A DNA stretch of 64,000 nt from Actinoplanes derwentensis (GTDB lineage Bacteria > Actinomycetota > Actinomycetes > Mycobacteriales > Micromonosporaceae). The notes beneath the pieces are model-generated. The model was not told the DNA's origin. It made no database searches and was given only the letters and a program-made list of their open reading frames with translations. Both the position numbers and the translations under genes were made by a program. The DNA is taken from positions 310,001 to 374,000 of the forward strand of contig NZ_LT629758.1 of the NCBI RefSeq assembly GCF_900104725.1, written 5' to 3'. The first letter of the stretch is position 1, and each line of letters begins with the position of its first letter. Below, piece after piece: positions 37,892 through 47,990 of the stretch.

Positions 37892-39366
37892 CAGTGGCGT
37901 CCGGTGCCGACGAGTTCCAGCAGGTCCCCGGAGAGGGTGGAGAGGTGGGCCGCGGTCTGTTTGGTCTGCACCGCGCTGGCCTCGGTCTCCCGGGACACCC
38001 GTGCGGTGTCCGAGACGGCCACGTTGACCTGCTCGACGGCGGTGGTCTGCTGCTTGGTGGAGAGTTCGATCTCCCGGGTGGCGTCGTTGGTGGTGGAGAC
38101 GAGCTGGGCGATCGCCCGGAACGAACTGGTGGCCGCGTCGAACTGCCGGGACCCGGCATCGACCGCCTTGGCCCCGATCTCGGTGGCCATCACGGTGGTG
38201 TTGACCGCGCCGCGGACGTCCTCGATCAGGGCCCGGATCTCCTTGGCCGACCCGGCGGTCCGGTCCGCGAGCTTGCGGATCTCCTCGGCCACCACGGCGA
38301 ACCGGCGGCCCCACTCGCCGGCGCCGCTCGCCTCGATGGTGGCGTTGATGGCCAGGATGTTGGTCTGTTCGGCCAGCTCCGACACCAGATCCGCGACCAG
38401 GCCGATCTGCTGCGACTTCTCGCCCAGCGCCAGCATGTGCTGCACGATCTGGTCGACCTGGGAACGGATCGCGGTGATCGAGGTCCGGGTCTGGTCGATG
38501 GTGGAGTCGCCGTTGCGGGCCGCCGACTCGGTGTCCTCAGCGATCCGGGACACCCGCTGTGCCGCCTCGGAGATCTGCCGCGAGGTGATCAGCAGCTCGG
38601 AGATGGTCGTGGTGATCTCACTCATCGCACTGGCCTGGTCCCGGCCGCCGCTGACCTGCTGGGCAGCCGCCGCCTCCAGCTCGGCCGACGAGCTCTGGAT
38701 GTGGCCGACCGCGGCGCCCACCTCACGCTTGAGGTCCCGGCTGAGCCGCCAGGCCACCGCGCTCGCGCTCGCCGTGGTGAGCAGACCCAGCACGATGATG
38801 ACCACGATGGCCTGGGTGGCCCGCGTCGACGCCGCGTCCCGGGCCACCCTGACATCGGCGGTGACCTGGGTTACCAGCGAGGTCAGCGCGTTCTGCAGCT
38901 CGACCCGGACCGGTTTGACCTTGTCCTGGTTCAGCTTGACGATGTCGTCGATCCGGGCGGTGCTCGTGTCGGCGGCGCGCACCGCCATGATCTCCTTGAC
39001 CGCGGCCGCGTGCCGGTCGTCGATACCGGCGATCTCCATCAGCAGCTTCTGCAGGTCCGGATCGGTCAGGGACGTCTGCAACTCGCTGAGCTGGCGCCGG
39101 AACTCGGTGTGGTTGTCGTCGGTGAGCGCCAGGTTCTCGGCCGTCGGGAGCAGCAGGTAGGCGCGGTAGTCGGCGATCCGTGCCTCCATGTAGACCTTCA
39201 GGTTCTGCGCCCCGGTCAGATTCTCGGTCGCCGAAGCGATGGCGGCGTCCTTGGCGTTCACCACGAACACCAGGCCGACCACCGACGTGATGATGGTGAG
39301 CAGGGTGAACAGAACGGTGATTCCGACACCGAAGGCGAGTTTGCCTCCGAACGTGCGTCCGGCCAT
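37891..39366 (-). CDS. Methyl-accepting chemotaxis protein of the operon
   Basis: 491 residues. Helix 1 (about 9-33), a four-helix-bundle sensor (about 40-190), helix 2 (about 195-218), no clear HAMP domain, then a signalling coiled coil with [20 protein letters not shown] and [20 protein letters not shown] start at 39366 shares one base with the CheW stop (TGATG). The sensor is short and its ligand unknown; WspA-type receptors sense surface contact, and this one sits in the same gene order, so a surface signal is possible. Confidence 0.94.
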   Translation of the reverse strand: MAGRTFGGKLAFGVGITVLFTLLTIITSVVGLVFVVNAKDAAIASATENLTGAQNLKVYMEARIADYRAYLLLPTAENLALTDDNHTEFRRQLSELQTSLTDPDLQKLLMEIAGIDDRHAAAVKEIMAVRAADTSTARIDDIVKLNQDKVKPVRVELQNALTSLVTQVTADVRVARDAASTRATQAIVVIIVLGLLTTASASAVAWRLSRDLKREVGAAVGHIQSSSAELEAAAAQQVSGGRDQASAMSEITTTISELLITSRQISEAAQRVSRIAEDTESAARNGDSTIDQTRTSITAIRSQVDQIVQHMLALGEKSQQIGLVADLVSELAEQTNILAINATIEASGAGEWGRRFAVVAEEIRKLADRTAGSAKEIRALIEDVRGAVNTTVMATEIGAKAVDAGSRQFDAATSSFRAIAQLVSTTNDATREIELSTKQQTTAVEQVNVAVSDTARVSRETEASAVQTKQTAAHLSTLSGDLLELVGTGRH

Positions 39367-39896
39367 CACGGGATCTCCTCGGGAACGGGCTGGTGTCCGG
39401 CCAGCTGGTGGACGAGCGCGCGGACAGCCGCAACGTCGATGATCGGGCGGTCGCCGTCCGGCAGCCGGACCAGCCCCTGCAGGCAGCCGCGCTGCCCGTC
39501 GTCGGTGGAGGCGGTGACCACGTCGCCGAGCGGCACCCGCAGATGCCGGTCCAGCTCGTGGAAGGCCAGCGCCAGCGGCGGGGTCCCGGCGGTGAGCAGC
39601 AGCCATCGGGGCCGCTGCGGGATGCTGTGCCCGAGCAGGGCCGCCAAGTCGTAGACCGGCACCACGGTGCCGGCGAAACCGGCCACCCCGAGCAGCGCCC
39701 GTACCGTCGTCGGCAGTGCCATCACCGGCCGGTCCGGGTGCACCCCGGAGGCCTCGGACAGGCGCAGCGCGTACGGCCGCCCACCGGCCCCGACCGCGAG
39801 CAACTCGATCGACTCGCCGTCCATGGTGCGAGCCGGCTGGGCGAACGACCTGTCGAAATCCGCCCGCAGCTCCTCGACCCGGCCCGCCACACTCAT
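39366..39896 (-). CDS. CheW-like adaptor with N-terminal extension
   Basis: 176 residues from ATG 39896 (ATGA overlap with cheR). CheW-type beta-barrel (about 30-165: [21 protein letters not shown], read in two parts; then [10 protein letters not shown] and IDVAAVRAL) with an N-terminal extension of about 25 residues. Comparable to WspD. It couples receptor to CheA. Confidence 0.9.
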   Translation of the reverse strand: MSVAGRVEELRADFDRSFAQPARTMDGESIELLAVGAGGRPYALRLSEASGVHPDRPVMALPTTVRALLGVAGFAGTVVPVYDLAALLGHSIPQRPRWLLLTAGTPPLALAFHELDRHLRVPLGDVVTASTDDGQRGCLQGLVRLPDGDRPIIDVAAVRALVHQLAGHQPVPEEIP

Positions 39897-41272
39897 CGCC
39901 GCACCCCGCACGCGTCCAGTTCGGTACGGCACAGGGTGGTCAGGGCGAGCCGCCCGAACCCGCCACCGAACAACATGATCCGCTCCTCGGACTCGGCCGC
40001 GAGCAGCCGCAGCGCCGCCTCGAGATGATCGGCCGCCCCGGTGTCGTCACCGCGCCGCCGGGCCAGCAGGCCCATCCGCAGCCGGGGCATCGCGAACTGC
40101 GAATCCAGGTAGGCGGCCAGCTTGTACTGCCCGGTCGCCTGGTCGGCGCAGTCCAGCTCGTGACAGATCCCGAGCAGATGGTGGGCGTCCGGCTGCGGCC
40201 CGCCGACGTCGATCAGCCGGTGCGCGGTGGCGCGGGCCTCGTCGACCCGGCCGAGCTGGGCCAGCAGCACCCCGCGCAGCAGCACCTCCCGGTCACCGAG
40301 GGCGTCGAGGGCCTCGGCGAACCGGTCGTCGCGCAACAGCCCGAGCGCCCGCCGGTACGCGTCCGCCCCGAGGTCCGGGCCGGCCATCGGCGGTCGGGCG
40401 ACCCGGACTGCCGGCGGCGACGCGGGCGCCGGCGCCGGCTCGGGGGCGGCCGGGGTTACCTGCCGCTGGTAGTAGACGGTGCCGCCGACGTGACACACGA
40501 CCATGCCGTCGGGGCGCGGACCCATCGAATCGGTGTGCCCGAGGAAGAGATACCCGCCGTCGGCCAGCGCCCGGGTCATCTTCCGGTACAGGTTCGCCCG
40601 CACGTCGTCGGTCAGGTACATCAGCAGGTTGCGGCAGAAGATCAGGTCGTAGCCGGCGGTACGCCACAACTGCGGGTCCTCACCGGCCACGTTGTGCTCG
40701 GCGAACCGGACCGTGGCGGCCACCCGCTCGTCCACCCGGTAACCGTCCGAGGTACGCCGGAACCACCGGGTGCGGACGTCCTCCGGGGTGTCCCGCAGCG
40801 ACCACGGCGAATAGGACGCCGACCGGGCCTTCGCCAGCACCTGCCGGTTGGCGTCGACACCGACCACCGTGACGATCCAGTCGTCGGCGGGTTTCGCCGT
40901 CGCCGCGGCGATCGCCAGCGAGTACGCCTCCTCACCGGACGAGCAGCCGACCGAGAAGATCCGCAGCACCCGCTGCCCGGCACGGGACTCGATCAGGTCC
41001 GGCAGCACCCGCTCCTGGAGGACCCGGAACTGTTCCTCGTGCCGGAAGAAATAGGTCTCGGTGATGCTCAGCGCCTGGGCCAGTTCGGCGATCTCGGCGG
41101 TCCACCGCCGCCCGTCCAACCGGTCCAGATAGTCGCGTTCGCTCAGCCCGTGCGCCTTGGCGCGGGTGGTCAGCACGGTGGCCGTCTGGGTGAGGTCGTT
41201 GTCGGCGAACGTCCAGCCGAGCCGCTTCTGCAACAGGTCCCGGAAGCGGGCCAGGGATTTCGATCCGGTCAT
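39893..41272 (-). CDS. cheR: CheR methyltransferase with C-terminal TPR-like domain
   Basis: 459 residues. An N-terminal helical domain, a SAM-binding domain with [15 protein letters not shown] and the [10 protein letters not shown] motif, then a Pro/Ala linker and an alpha-helical C-terminal part (about 310-455) resembling TPR repeats. CheR methylates the MCP receptor; the extra TPR-like part matches WspC and FrzF, which methylate receptors of alternative systems. Overlaps the CheW gene upstream by four bases. Confidence 0.94.
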   Translation of the reverse strand: MTGSKSLARFRDLLQKRLGWTFADNDLTQTATVLTTRAKAHGLSERDYLDRLDGRRWTAEIAELAQALSITETYFFRHEEQFRVLQERVLPDLIESRAGQRVLRIFSVGCSSGEEAYSLAIAAATAKPADDWIVTVVGVDANRQVLAKARSASYSPWSLRDTPEDVRTRWFRRTSDGYRVDERVAATVRFAEHNVAGEDPQLWRTAGYDLIFCRNLLMYLTDDVRANLYRKMTRALADGGYLFLGHTDSMGPRPDGMVVCHVGGTVYYQRQVTPAAPEPAPAPASPPAVRVARPPMAGPDLGADAYRRALGLLRDDRFAEALDALGDREVLLRGVLLAQLGRVDEARATAHRLIDVGGPQPDAHHLLGICHELDCADQATGQYKLAAYLDSQFAMPRLRMGLLARRRGDDTGAADHLEAALRLLAAESEERIMLFGGGFGRLALTTLCRTELDACGVRR

Positions 41273-41760
41273 GAGCCGTCCTCCGGTGGGCTGCCGGCCG
41301 CCTCCCAGACCTCGTCGGGGACCGCCTGGATGCTGCGCAGCAGGATCAACGGCTCGGTGCCGATCGTGCCGACGCCGGCGATCAGGGCCTTGGCGGCGCC
41401 GGTGAGCAGCGCGGCCGGGCCCTCCGGCGGTTCCACCTGGACCTCCTGGACACCGATGACCGGCCCGGTGGCGCAGACGATCATCCCGCGCCCGGCCTGC
41501 ACCGCCACGTAGCGCTCGATCTGGCCGGTGATCCCGGTGAGCAGCCGGGTCACGTCGATCACCGGGGACGGCGTACCGCGCACGATGGTCAGGCCGCGGA
41601 CATAGGGTGGAGGGCCGGCGAGCGGCCGGGTCGCCAGTGGCCGCATGGTCTCCACCACCTCGTCGAGTGGCAGCGCGCAGTAGAGCGGCCCGGCACGGAA
41701 GAGCAGCGCCAGGACGCCCGCGTCCACCGCCTGTGCCACGCCGCCCGGTTGCCCCGCCAC
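41269..41760 (-). CDS. CheW-like adaptor, first gene of the operon
   Basis: 163 residues, CheW fold (LYCALPLDEVVETMRPLA, PYVRGLTIVRGTPSPVIDV). GTG start at 41760. As the first of seven overlapping genes it is the promoter-proximal member; the 99 bases upstream contain a short GCGAG/CTCGC hairpin (41784-41798) and no obvious promoter. Comparable to WspB. Confidence 0.88.
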   Translation of the reverse strand: MAGQPGGVAQAVDAGVLALLFRAGPLYCALPLDEVVETMRPLATRPLAGPPPYVRGLTIVRGTPSPVIDVTRLLTGITGQIERYVAVQAGRGMIVCATGPVIGVQEVQVEPPEGPAALLTGAAKALIAGVGTIGTEPLILLRSIQAVPDEVWEAAGSPPEDGS

Positions 41761-41859
41761 GGCCTCAGGCTAGTCACCGTTTTGCGAGCTTCGCTCGCTT
41801 TCAGGCCATCCGGCCGGTCCCGGCCCGCGGCTGTCCTCCGCGTGCCGGGACCGCCCTGT

Positions 41860-43077
41860 TCAGGGGGCCTTGCCGTCGCTGCCGGTGAACCGGACCGGCA
41901 GCGACGGGGCGCGGTGCCGGGGGATCCGCACCGATTCCGGCGGCCGTCCCGCCACCGGCAGGTCATGCCCAGTGGCGGGCGGCCACAGCCGGGGTGGCCG
42001 CCGGGCCGCCAGGTCCTCGGCCCAGCCGAAGGCCAGCACCGCCAGCCCGGTCAGCAGCACCGCCGTGACCAGGGTGACCGGCTTCTCCATCCGGCCCAGG
42101 TCGTCCACGGTCAGCCAGGTGAGCAGTGGCCAGATCGCCGCGACGGCCAGGTTGTGCCACAGGTAGACGGTGACCGCGCGGGAGTTGAGCACCTCCACCG
42201 CCCGCTCCAGCGGCCGGAACCGGGACAGCGCCGAGACGTCCGGCTGCCAGCGCAGCACCAGCAGCACGAACGCCAGGGACCAGAGGGCCTGCGACTCGGG
42301 CACGTCGTTGAGGTCCCAGGGGTGTTCGTCGCCGGGGTGGCCGCTCTGCCAGTAGAGCGCGGCGCCACCCAGCACCGCCACGATCGTCAGCACCCGGCCG
42401 GGCCGCAGCCGGGCCAGCAGCCCGTCGCGGTGCGCGAAACCGGCGATCCAGCAGGCCCCGTAGGTGATCAGGTCCCACATCACCGCGTCCACCGGCTCCG
42501 GCAGTTCGAGGTTGCTCTTGTCGATCACCGCTATCGCCAGGACCGGGGCGGCCACCAGCAGCCAGGCGGCGCCGCCCAGGGTGCGCCACGCGGCCCAGAG
42601 CAGCGGTGACAGCAGCACGAACCAGAGGTAGGCGCGGATGTACCAGAGCGTCTCCCAGGCGTCGATGCCCGCCTCGCTGCCCGGCGGGTCGCTCAACGGC
42701 AGGACCCAGAAGATCAACTTCCAGGGGGTGTACGGGTGACTCCCGCCCTGCTCCAGCGTCCAGCCGGTGGCGATCATGGCCGGGACCGCGATCGCGCCGA
42801 GCAGCCACAGTGGGGGCAGCAGTCGGCGCAGCCGGGACGTGACCACCGGGCCGGCCGATCGTTTCTGCAACGACGCGGCGGTCAGGGAGCCGGCCACCGC
42901 GAACATCACGCCCATCGCCGGGAACACGATGGACAGCCACGGCCAGCCGAAGAGGTGATATACGACCACCCGGACGATGGCGGCGGCACGGAGTATGTCC
43001 AGGTATCGATTGCGCACCGGGGAACCGTAGCGACGGAATCGGTCCACTAGGGACCACCGGCCGGGCGGCAGATCCAC
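41860..43077 (-). CDS. Acyltransferase-3 family membrane protein
   Basis: 405 residues, about ten membrane helices, opening RYLDILRAAAIVRVVVYHLFGWPW, read in parts: the His in YHLFG is the family's conserved catalytic His. These integral membrane enzymes O-acylate polysaccharides, peptidoglycan or macrolides. GTG start at 43077. A perfect hairpin (41873-41907) covers its last codons. Divergent from the SCP gene. Confidence 0.87.
   Translation of the reverse strand: MDLPPGRWSLVDRFRRYGSPVRNRYLDILRAAAIVRVVVYHLFGWPWLSIVFPAMGVMFAVAGSLTAASLQKRSAGPVVTSRLRRLLPPLWLLGAIAVPAMIATGWTLEQGGSHPYTPWKLIFWVLPLSDPPGSEAGIDAWETLWYIRAYLWFVLLSPLLWAAWRTLGGAAWLLVAAPVLAIAVIDKSNLELPEPVDAVMWDLITYGACWIAGFAHRDGLLARLRPGRVLTIVAVLGGAALYWQSGHPGDEHPWDLNDVPESQALWSLAFVLLVLRWQPDVSALSRFRPLERAVEVLNSRAVTVYLWHNLAVAAIWPLLTWLTVDDLGRMEKPVTLVTAVLLTGLAVLAFGWAEDLAARRPPRLWPPATGHDLPVAGRPPESVRIPRHRAPSLPVRFTGSDGKAP
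41873..41907. terminator. Perfect hairpin inside the 3' end of the acyltransferase gene
   Basis: CCGTCGCTGCCGGT and its complement form a 14-bp stem with a 7-base loop, lying within the last ~15 codons of the acyltransferase gene. It may end the transcript or protect its 3' end. Perfect pairing across coding sequence is unusual. Confidence 0.6.
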
Positions 43078-43222
43078 CGGATGGGATTACCCCGACAGGG
43101 GGAGTGGCGCCGGAATCCTGTGCGTCTGTGCGACGTGTGTGCGTGACCGGGACCGGAGGCGTGCCGTTGGTCAGACGGCGAGCGCCCCGGACCGGCCGGA
43201 GCGCCCGAGCATAGGGATCGAC

Positions 43223-43741
43223 ATGCGGAAACCTCTGGTAGTGCTCGGTCTGGCCGTGGGTCTGCTGCTGGGTGCACCGGCCTGGGCCGGAGTGGATCCG
43301 ATCGTGGCGTCCCGGACCGGGGTGACCGCCGACTCCGTCTCGTCGAGCCCGCTGGCGCCGTTCCAGCAGCAGGTGCTCGCTCTGGTCAACCAGAACCGCC
43401 GCCGGGCCGGTTGCGGGGCCCTCACGCTCGACCAGCGGCTGATCGCGGCCGCCAACCGGCACGCCGCCGACATGGCCCGGCGGGAGTATTTCGACCACGA
43501 GTCGCCGGGTGGCCGGGACGTCGGCGAGCGGGTCACCGGGGCCGGGTACTCGTGGAGCCGGTACTCGGAGAACATCGCCAAGGGGCAGGACAGCCCGTTC
43601 CAGGTGGTGAACGCCTGGATGGACAGCCCCGGTCACCGGCGCAACATCCTCGACTGCGCCCTCGACGAGATGGGCACCGGCTTGGCGGTGGCGTCCGACC
43701 GGACGACGTACTGGGTGCAGGACTTCGCGTCGCCCCGCTGA
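43223..43741 (+). CDS. Secreted SCP/CAP-domain protein
   Basis: 172 residues. A signal peptide (MRKPLVVLGLAVGLLLG with WA cleavage region) and a CAP domain with the RHAADMA His, SENIAKG, MDSPGHRRNILD and a final YWVQDFA. Bacterial CAP proteins are secreted wall-associated proteins of unclear activity. ATG at 43223. Followed by a gap of 146 bases and a wall-active transpeptidase. Confidence 0.9.
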   Translation: MRKPLVVLGLAVGLLLGAPAWAGVDPIVASRTGVTADSVSSSPLAPFQQQVLALVNQNRRRAGCGALTLDQRLIAAANRHAADMARREYFDHESPGGRDVGERVTGAGYSWSRYSENIAKGQDSPFQVVNAWMDSPGHRRNILDCALDEMGTGLAVASDRTTYWVQDFASPR

Positions 43742-43887
43742 CCCGGTTTCCCGGAGTGGTTTCGTCTCAAGCCGGTGGCTCCGGGTGCCGATGGCATACC
43801 GGTTTCGTGTCACCGCCCTTCCCCGGTACGTGATTTCTGGGGTGGCTGTGCTTCGATGTGCGGACATCAACTCCTGGGGAGGACGTT

Positions 43888-44634
43888 GTGGCAAGGAGAC
43901 GGGTTACCGCCCGCCTCGTCGGCACCGTGACGGCGGTGCTGGTCGGCAGCGGGATCGGCGCGTTCGCGCTGACGCCGGCGAGCGCGGCTCCGGTGACCGC
44001 TGCCGTGACCACCACGGTGGTCACCAAGGCGGCTGCCGCGTCGTGCGCGACGGGCAAGTACCAGAAGCAGGTCGAGGGCTACCTCAAGAAGCTGGGCGGG
44101 TTCGGTGCGGTGACGGTGGACGGCAAGCAGTCCGCCGCCGACTGTGCCGCGATCGTGAAGTTCCAGAAGCGTTACGGGATCCAGCCCGCGAAGGGCCTGG
44201 CCGGCCCGACCACGGTCGACGTGGCGAAGCGGCTGGCGTCGACGAAGACGGCGGCCTGCAAGGCCAAGAAGTCGGGCACCACCTTCTGTGTCAACCTGAC
44301 TCAGCAGACCAGCTGGGTCATGAAGAACGGCAAGGTGCTCTACAAGCCCACCATCGTCCGGACCGGGTACGAGGGGTACCGGACGCCGGCGGGCACCTAC
44401 AAGATCAACAAGCGGACGAAGAAGGAATGGTCCGACCCGTACGAGGTGTGGCTGCCGTACTGGCAGCGTTTCATCGGCGGGATCGGGTTCCACCAGACCA
44501 CGACCTACATCCACGACAAGTGGCGCGGGTCGCACGGCTGCGTGAACCTTCTCCAGGCCGATGCCAAGGCGTACTACAGCGTCGGCAAGATCGGTATGAC
44601 GGTGAAGACGTTCGGGCGCCGTCCCGGCACCTGA
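43888..44634 (+). CDS. Secreted L,D-transpeptidase (YkuD)
   Basis: 248 residues from GTG 43888 with GGGGAGG five to six bases upstream. A signal peptide ends near SAAPV; an N-terminal peptidoglycan-binding-like domain (about 60-125, KYQKQVEGYL, GIQPAKGLAGPTTVDVAKRL) precedes the YkuD domain with the catalytic Cys in GSHGCVNL and an upstream His in GFHQTTTYIH. It forms 3-3 crosslinks in peptidoglycan or attaches proteins. Ends before a strong hairpin. Confidence 0.92.
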   Translation: MARRRVTARLVGTVTAVLVGSGIGAFALTPASAAPVTAAVTTTVVTKAAAASCATGKYQKQVEGYLKKLGGFGAVTVDGKQSAADCAAIVKFQKRYGIQPAKGLAGPTTVDVAKRLASTKTAACKAKKSGTTFCVNLTQQTSWVMKNGKVLYKPTIVRTGYEGYRTPAGTYKINKRTKKEWSDPYEVWLPYWQRFIGGIGFHQTTTYIHDKWRGSHGCVNLLQADAKAYYSVGKIGMTVKTFGRRPGT

Positions 44635-44648
44635 TCCCTCATCGTCTG

Positions 44649-44678
44649 CGGGCCGTCCCCTTCCATCGGGGCGGCCCG
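44649..44678 (+). terminator. Terminator after the L,D-transpeptidase
   Basis: CGGGCCGTCCCC pairs with GGGGCGGCCCG (one bulged T) around a 7-base loop, followed by TTTCC. It lies 15 bases after the stop. Confidence 0.8.
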
Positions 44679-44803
44679 TTTCCGTGCCCACCGCATTCGG
44701 CCCGGCGGTCGCGGGGTGACCCCGCGCCGCGCGGACCCCGCGTGCGGGTACGGGACCGTTTCGTCGACCGTACGAGATAGGCGTTCTTGATTTTCGGCAT
44801 AGA

Positions 44804-46132
44804 GTGGCCACTGTGCATCGCAGCCGCTCACGTGCAGTGATCATCGCCGGTGTCGTGCTCCTGGCATCGCAGACCGCCGTCTCGTGCGACGAGGAGACCA
44901 GCGCGGTCCGGCTGGGTAACGCCGAGGTCGCGACGATCGACGAGATCGTCGAGGCGCCCGGCACGGTGACCGCGCGGACCGCCGCCACCCTCACCGCGCC
45001 GGCCGCCGGCACGCTGGGTGAACTCCACGCCGAGCCGGGGCAGCGGGTCCGTAAGGGCGACGTGCTCGCCGTCATCGACTCGCCCGACCTGACCCGCCGC
45101 CGCGACGCCGCCCGCGAGGCCCTCGCCCAGCTGCCCTCCGGCTCGCCGGCCGGCATCGGCGGGATCTCCGAGTTCACCGCCGTCCGCCGGCGCACCGACG
45201 AACAGGCGGCGAAAGCCTTCGAACAGGCCCGCGAGTCCGCCGCCGCGATCGCCGACCCACAGGTCCGTAAAGCCCTGCTGGACCAGGTCGGCGCCGCCGA
45301 AGCCGGCTACCGGACCGCCTCGTCGGCGTCGGCCGCCGCCCTGCGGTCGGTGCAGAGCGGCGTCGCCTCCCTGGGCCGGGCGATGGGCTCGCTCTCCGCG
45401 GCGCAACGGCTGCAGGCCGAGCAGGCGTACGAGCTGGCCGACGCCGCCGTCGACGCCCTCACCCTGCGCGCCCCGGTCGACGGCGTGGTGCAGCTCGGCG
45501 GCCCGGCCCAGCCCGCCTCCGGGGGTTCCCTCGCCGGGCTGCTGGCGGGCGGCCAGGCCCCGGCGGTGGCCGGCGGTGCCGTCGCGGGCGTGGACCCGGC
45601 GGTACCCGAAGGCGGCTACCTGGCGGCCGGGACCCCGGTGGTGACCGTCGTCGACACCGGCCGTCTCGGGCTGACCGCCGAGGTCGACGAGACCGACGTG
45701 CTGCTCGTCGGCGACGGCATCGGCGCCGACATCGAACTCGACGCGGCACCCGGAGCGGTGTTCACCGCGAAGGTCCGGTCGGTCGACCTGCTGCCCACCA
45801 CCTCGGCCCGCGGCGGCGTCTCCTACCAGGTGCGCCTCGACCTGGGCCCGCTGGAAAAAGGATCACCGACCCCTCGGCCCGGGATGAGCGCGATCATCCG
45901 GCTCAAGGTGCGCCAGGCGGCCGACGCGATCACCGTGCCCGCCTCGGCGATCGTCAGCACCGGCGGCCGGGAGAGCGTCTGGACCGTGCGCGCCGGGCGC
46001 TACGAGGCGGTTCCGGTCCGGCTCGGGGTGCAGGGCGAGGACACCGTGCAGATCACCTCCGGGGTGAACGCGGGGGAGCGGGTCGTGATCGCCGGAGCCG
46101 ACCAGGTCACCGCCGGTGCGGAGGCGCCGTGA
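44804..46132 (+). CDS. HlyD/MacA-type efflux adaptor
   Basis: 442 residues from GTG 44804 (GTG 44813 is an alternative). An N-terminal hydrophobic segment ends in a Cys (TAVSC), so it may be a lipoprotein. Then a lipoyl-like motif APAAGTLGELHAEPGQRVRKGDVLAVID (read in parts), an alpha-helical hairpin, a second lipoyl half with LRAPVDGVVQLGG, and a beta-barrel. Such adaptors link a membrane ABC transporter to the outer wall. Overlaps the ATPase gene by four bases (GTGA). Confidence 0.9.
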   Translation: MATVHRSRSRAVIIAGVVLLASQTAVSCDEETSAVRLGNAEVATIDEIVEAPGTVTARTAATLTAPAAGTLGELHAEPGQRVRKGDVLAVIDSPDLTRRRDAAREALAQLPSGSPAGIGGISEFTAVRRRTDEQAAKAFEQARESAAAIADPQVRKALLDQVGAAEAGYRTASSASAAALRSVQSGVASLGRAMGSLSAAQRLQAEQAYELADAAVDALTLRAPVDGVVQLGGPAQPASGGSLAGLLAGGQAPAVAGGAVAGVDPAVPEGGYLAAGTPVVTVVDTGRLGLTAEVDETDVLLVGDGIGADIELDAAPGAVFTAKVRSVDLLPTTSARGGVSYQVRLDLGPLEKGSPTPRPGMSAIIRLKVRQAADAITVPASAIVSTGGRESVWTVRAGRYEAVPVRLGVQGEDTVQITSGVNAGERVVIAGADQVTAGAEAP

Positions 46133-46803
46133 GCGCCATCGTCGCCACCGACGTCAGCCGGACCTACGAACTCGACGGCGTCTCGGTGCAGGCCCTGCGT
46201 GGGGTGTCACTGACCGTCGAACCCGGCGACTACCTGGCCATCATCGGCACCTCCGGCTCCGGCAAGTCCACCCTGATGCACCTACTCGGCGGCCTGGACC
46301 GGCCCACCGGCGGAACCCTGCTGATCGGCGGGCGCGACGTCTCCCGGCTCACCCCGAACGAGATGGCCGAACTGCGCAACACCACCATCGGATTCGTCTT
46401 CCAGTCGTTCCACCTGCTCGCCCGCACCACCGCCCAGGACAACGTCGGCCTGCCCCTGGTCTACCGCGGCGCCGGCCGCCGGGAACGCCGCGAACGCGCC
46501 ACCGCCATGCTGGACCGCGTCGGCCTCGGCCACCGGATCACCCACCGGCCCAACCAGATGTCCGGCGGCGAGCAACAGCGCGTCGCCATCGCCCGTGCCC
46601 TGGTCACCGGCCCGTCCGTGCTGCTCGCCGACGAACCCACCGGCAACCTCGACTCGGCCACCGGTTCCGACGTCCTGGGACTGCTGGAGACGCTGGTCGC
46701 CGACGGGGTAGCCGTCGTCCTGGTCACCCACGACCGGGAGGTCGCGGCCCGCGCCCACCGGCAGATCCGGATGAAGGACGGGCTGATCGTTGAGACTCGC
46801 TGA
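46129..46803 (+). CDS. MacB-type ABC ATP-binding protein
   Basis: 224 residues: Walker A GTSGSGKST, FVFQSFHLLART, signature MSGGEQQRVAIA, Walker [20 protein letters not shown]. Middle gene of an adaptor-ATPase-permease set; GTG start at 46129 overlaps the adaptor stop. Confidence 0.95.
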   Translation: MSAIVATDVSRTYELDGVSVQALRGVSLTVEPGDYLAIIGTSGSGKSTLMHLLGGLDRPTGGTLLIGGRDVSRLTPNEMAELRNTTIGFVFQSFHLLARTTAQDNVGLPLVYRGAGRRERRERATAMLDRVGLGHRITHRPNQMSGGEQQRVAIARALVTGPSVLLADEPTGNLDSATGSDVLGLLETLVADGVAVVLVTHDREVAARAHRQIRMKDGLIVETR

Positions 46804-47974
46804 AGCCTGGCGGGTCGCTCTCGACGCGCTACGCGCCAACCGGCTCCGCAGCATGCTCACCATGCTCGGCGTCATCATCGGGGTGGCCGCCGTGGTCGCT
46901 CTCGTCGCCATCGGCACCGGCACCAAACAGCAGATCGAGAACCAGGTCGAAGGCCTCGGCTCCAACCTGCTGATCGTCGTCCCCGGCCGCCTCGAAGCCG
47001 GTGCCGCGCCCACCTCGTCACCGCTCACCCTGGACGACGTCGACGTGGTCAACCGGGTCGTCGGCGACCGCAGCCGGGTCGCGGTCACCATCTCCTCCGG
47101 CGAGACGATCCGGGCCGGCCGCCGCAGCGGATACGCCAGCATGCAGGGCGTCTTCGAAACCACCCCGACGGTCTTCGTCCGACGGCTCGACCGGGGCGCC
47201 TACTTCACCCGCACCGACGTCAACACCGGCCGCCGGGTCGCCGTCCTCGGTGCCGGAGTGGCCGGCGACCTGTTCGGCGACCGTGACCCGATCGGCCGGC
47301 AGATCACCATCGGCGGAGTCCGGTTCCGGGTCGTCGGCGTCTTCGAACAACTCGGCCAGAGCCTCGGCGTCGACCGCGACGGCGAGGTCCACGTGCCGGT
47401 CACCGCCGCCCAGCGCCTGCTCGGCACCGAACGCATCGACGGCCTCGCCATCCGCGCCCCCGACCGGGAACGCATCGGCGAACTCTCCGCGGCGGTCGTC
47501 GCCGCCCTGGCCGAACGGCACCCCGACACCGACTTCTCCGCCGTCACCCAGGAACAGATCCTCGGCGTGCTCGGCGACATCCTCGGCGTCCTCACCGGGG
47601 TCCTGGCCGCCATCGCCGGCATCAGCCTGCTGGTCGGCGGCGTCGGCGTCTCCAACATCATGCTGGTCTCGGTCCGCGAACGCACCAAGGAGATCGGGCT
47701 GCGCAAAGCCGTCGGTGCCCGCCCCCGCGACATCGGCGTCCAGTTCCTCCTGGAAGCGGTACTGCTCACCACCACCGGCGGCGTCCTCGGCATGGCCCTC
47801 GGCGCCGGCACGGCGTTCCTGGTGGACCGGCTGACCCCGGTCCCCGCAGCCATCACCTGGTGGTCGATGACCCTGGCCTTCGGCGTCTCCGCGGCCGTCG
47901 GCATCGTCTTCGGCGTCGTCCCCGCTCAGCGGGCCGGCCGCCTCGACCCGGTCGTCGCGCTGCGGACTGAATAG
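46790..47974 (+). CDS. MacB-type ABC permease
   Basis: 394 residues: helix 1 (LTMLGVIIGVAAVVALVAIG), a periplasmic MacB_PCD loop (about 45-260), then three helices (about 265-385) including MLVSVRERTKEIGLRKAVGA. With the adaptor and ATPase it forms a MacAB-like exporter of peptides or macrolides. TTG start at 46790 inside the ATPase end. Stops at TAG 47972 within a hairpin. Confidence 0.93.
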   Translation: MRLAEAWRVALDALRANRLRSMLTMLGVIIGVAAVVALVAIGTGTKQQIENQVEGLGSNLLIVVPGRLEAGAAPTSSPLTLDDVDVVNRVVGDRSRVAVTISSGETIRAGRRSGYASMQGVFETTPTVFVRRLDRGAYFTRTDVNTGRRVAVLGAGVAGDLFGDRDPIGRQITIGGVRFRVVGVFEQLGQSLGVDRDGEVHVPVTAAQRLLGTERIDGLAIRAPDRERIGELSAAVVAALAERHPDTDFSAVTQEQILGVLGDILGVLTGVLAAIAGISLLVGGVGVSNIMLVSVRERTKEIGLRKAVGARPRDIGVQFLLEAVLLTTTGGVLGMALGAGTAFLVDRLTPVPAAITWWSMTLAFGVSAAVGIVFGVVPAQRAGRLDPVVALRTE

Positions 47975-47989
47975 CGTTGTTCAGTCCGC
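47962..47989. terminator. Bidirectional terminator
   Basis: GCGGACTGAA and TTCAGTCCGC form a perfect 10-bp stem with an 8-base loop containing the permease stop codon. It lies just before the stop of the convergent giant gene, so serves both. Confidence 0.75.
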
Positions 47990-47990
47990 G

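Noticed and set aside
37892..38314. N-terminal extension of CheA
   Set aside because: The open frame upstream of 37891 lies within the MCP gene in antiphase and has only repeated Arg/Gly/Asp; the P1 domain begins at ATG 37891.
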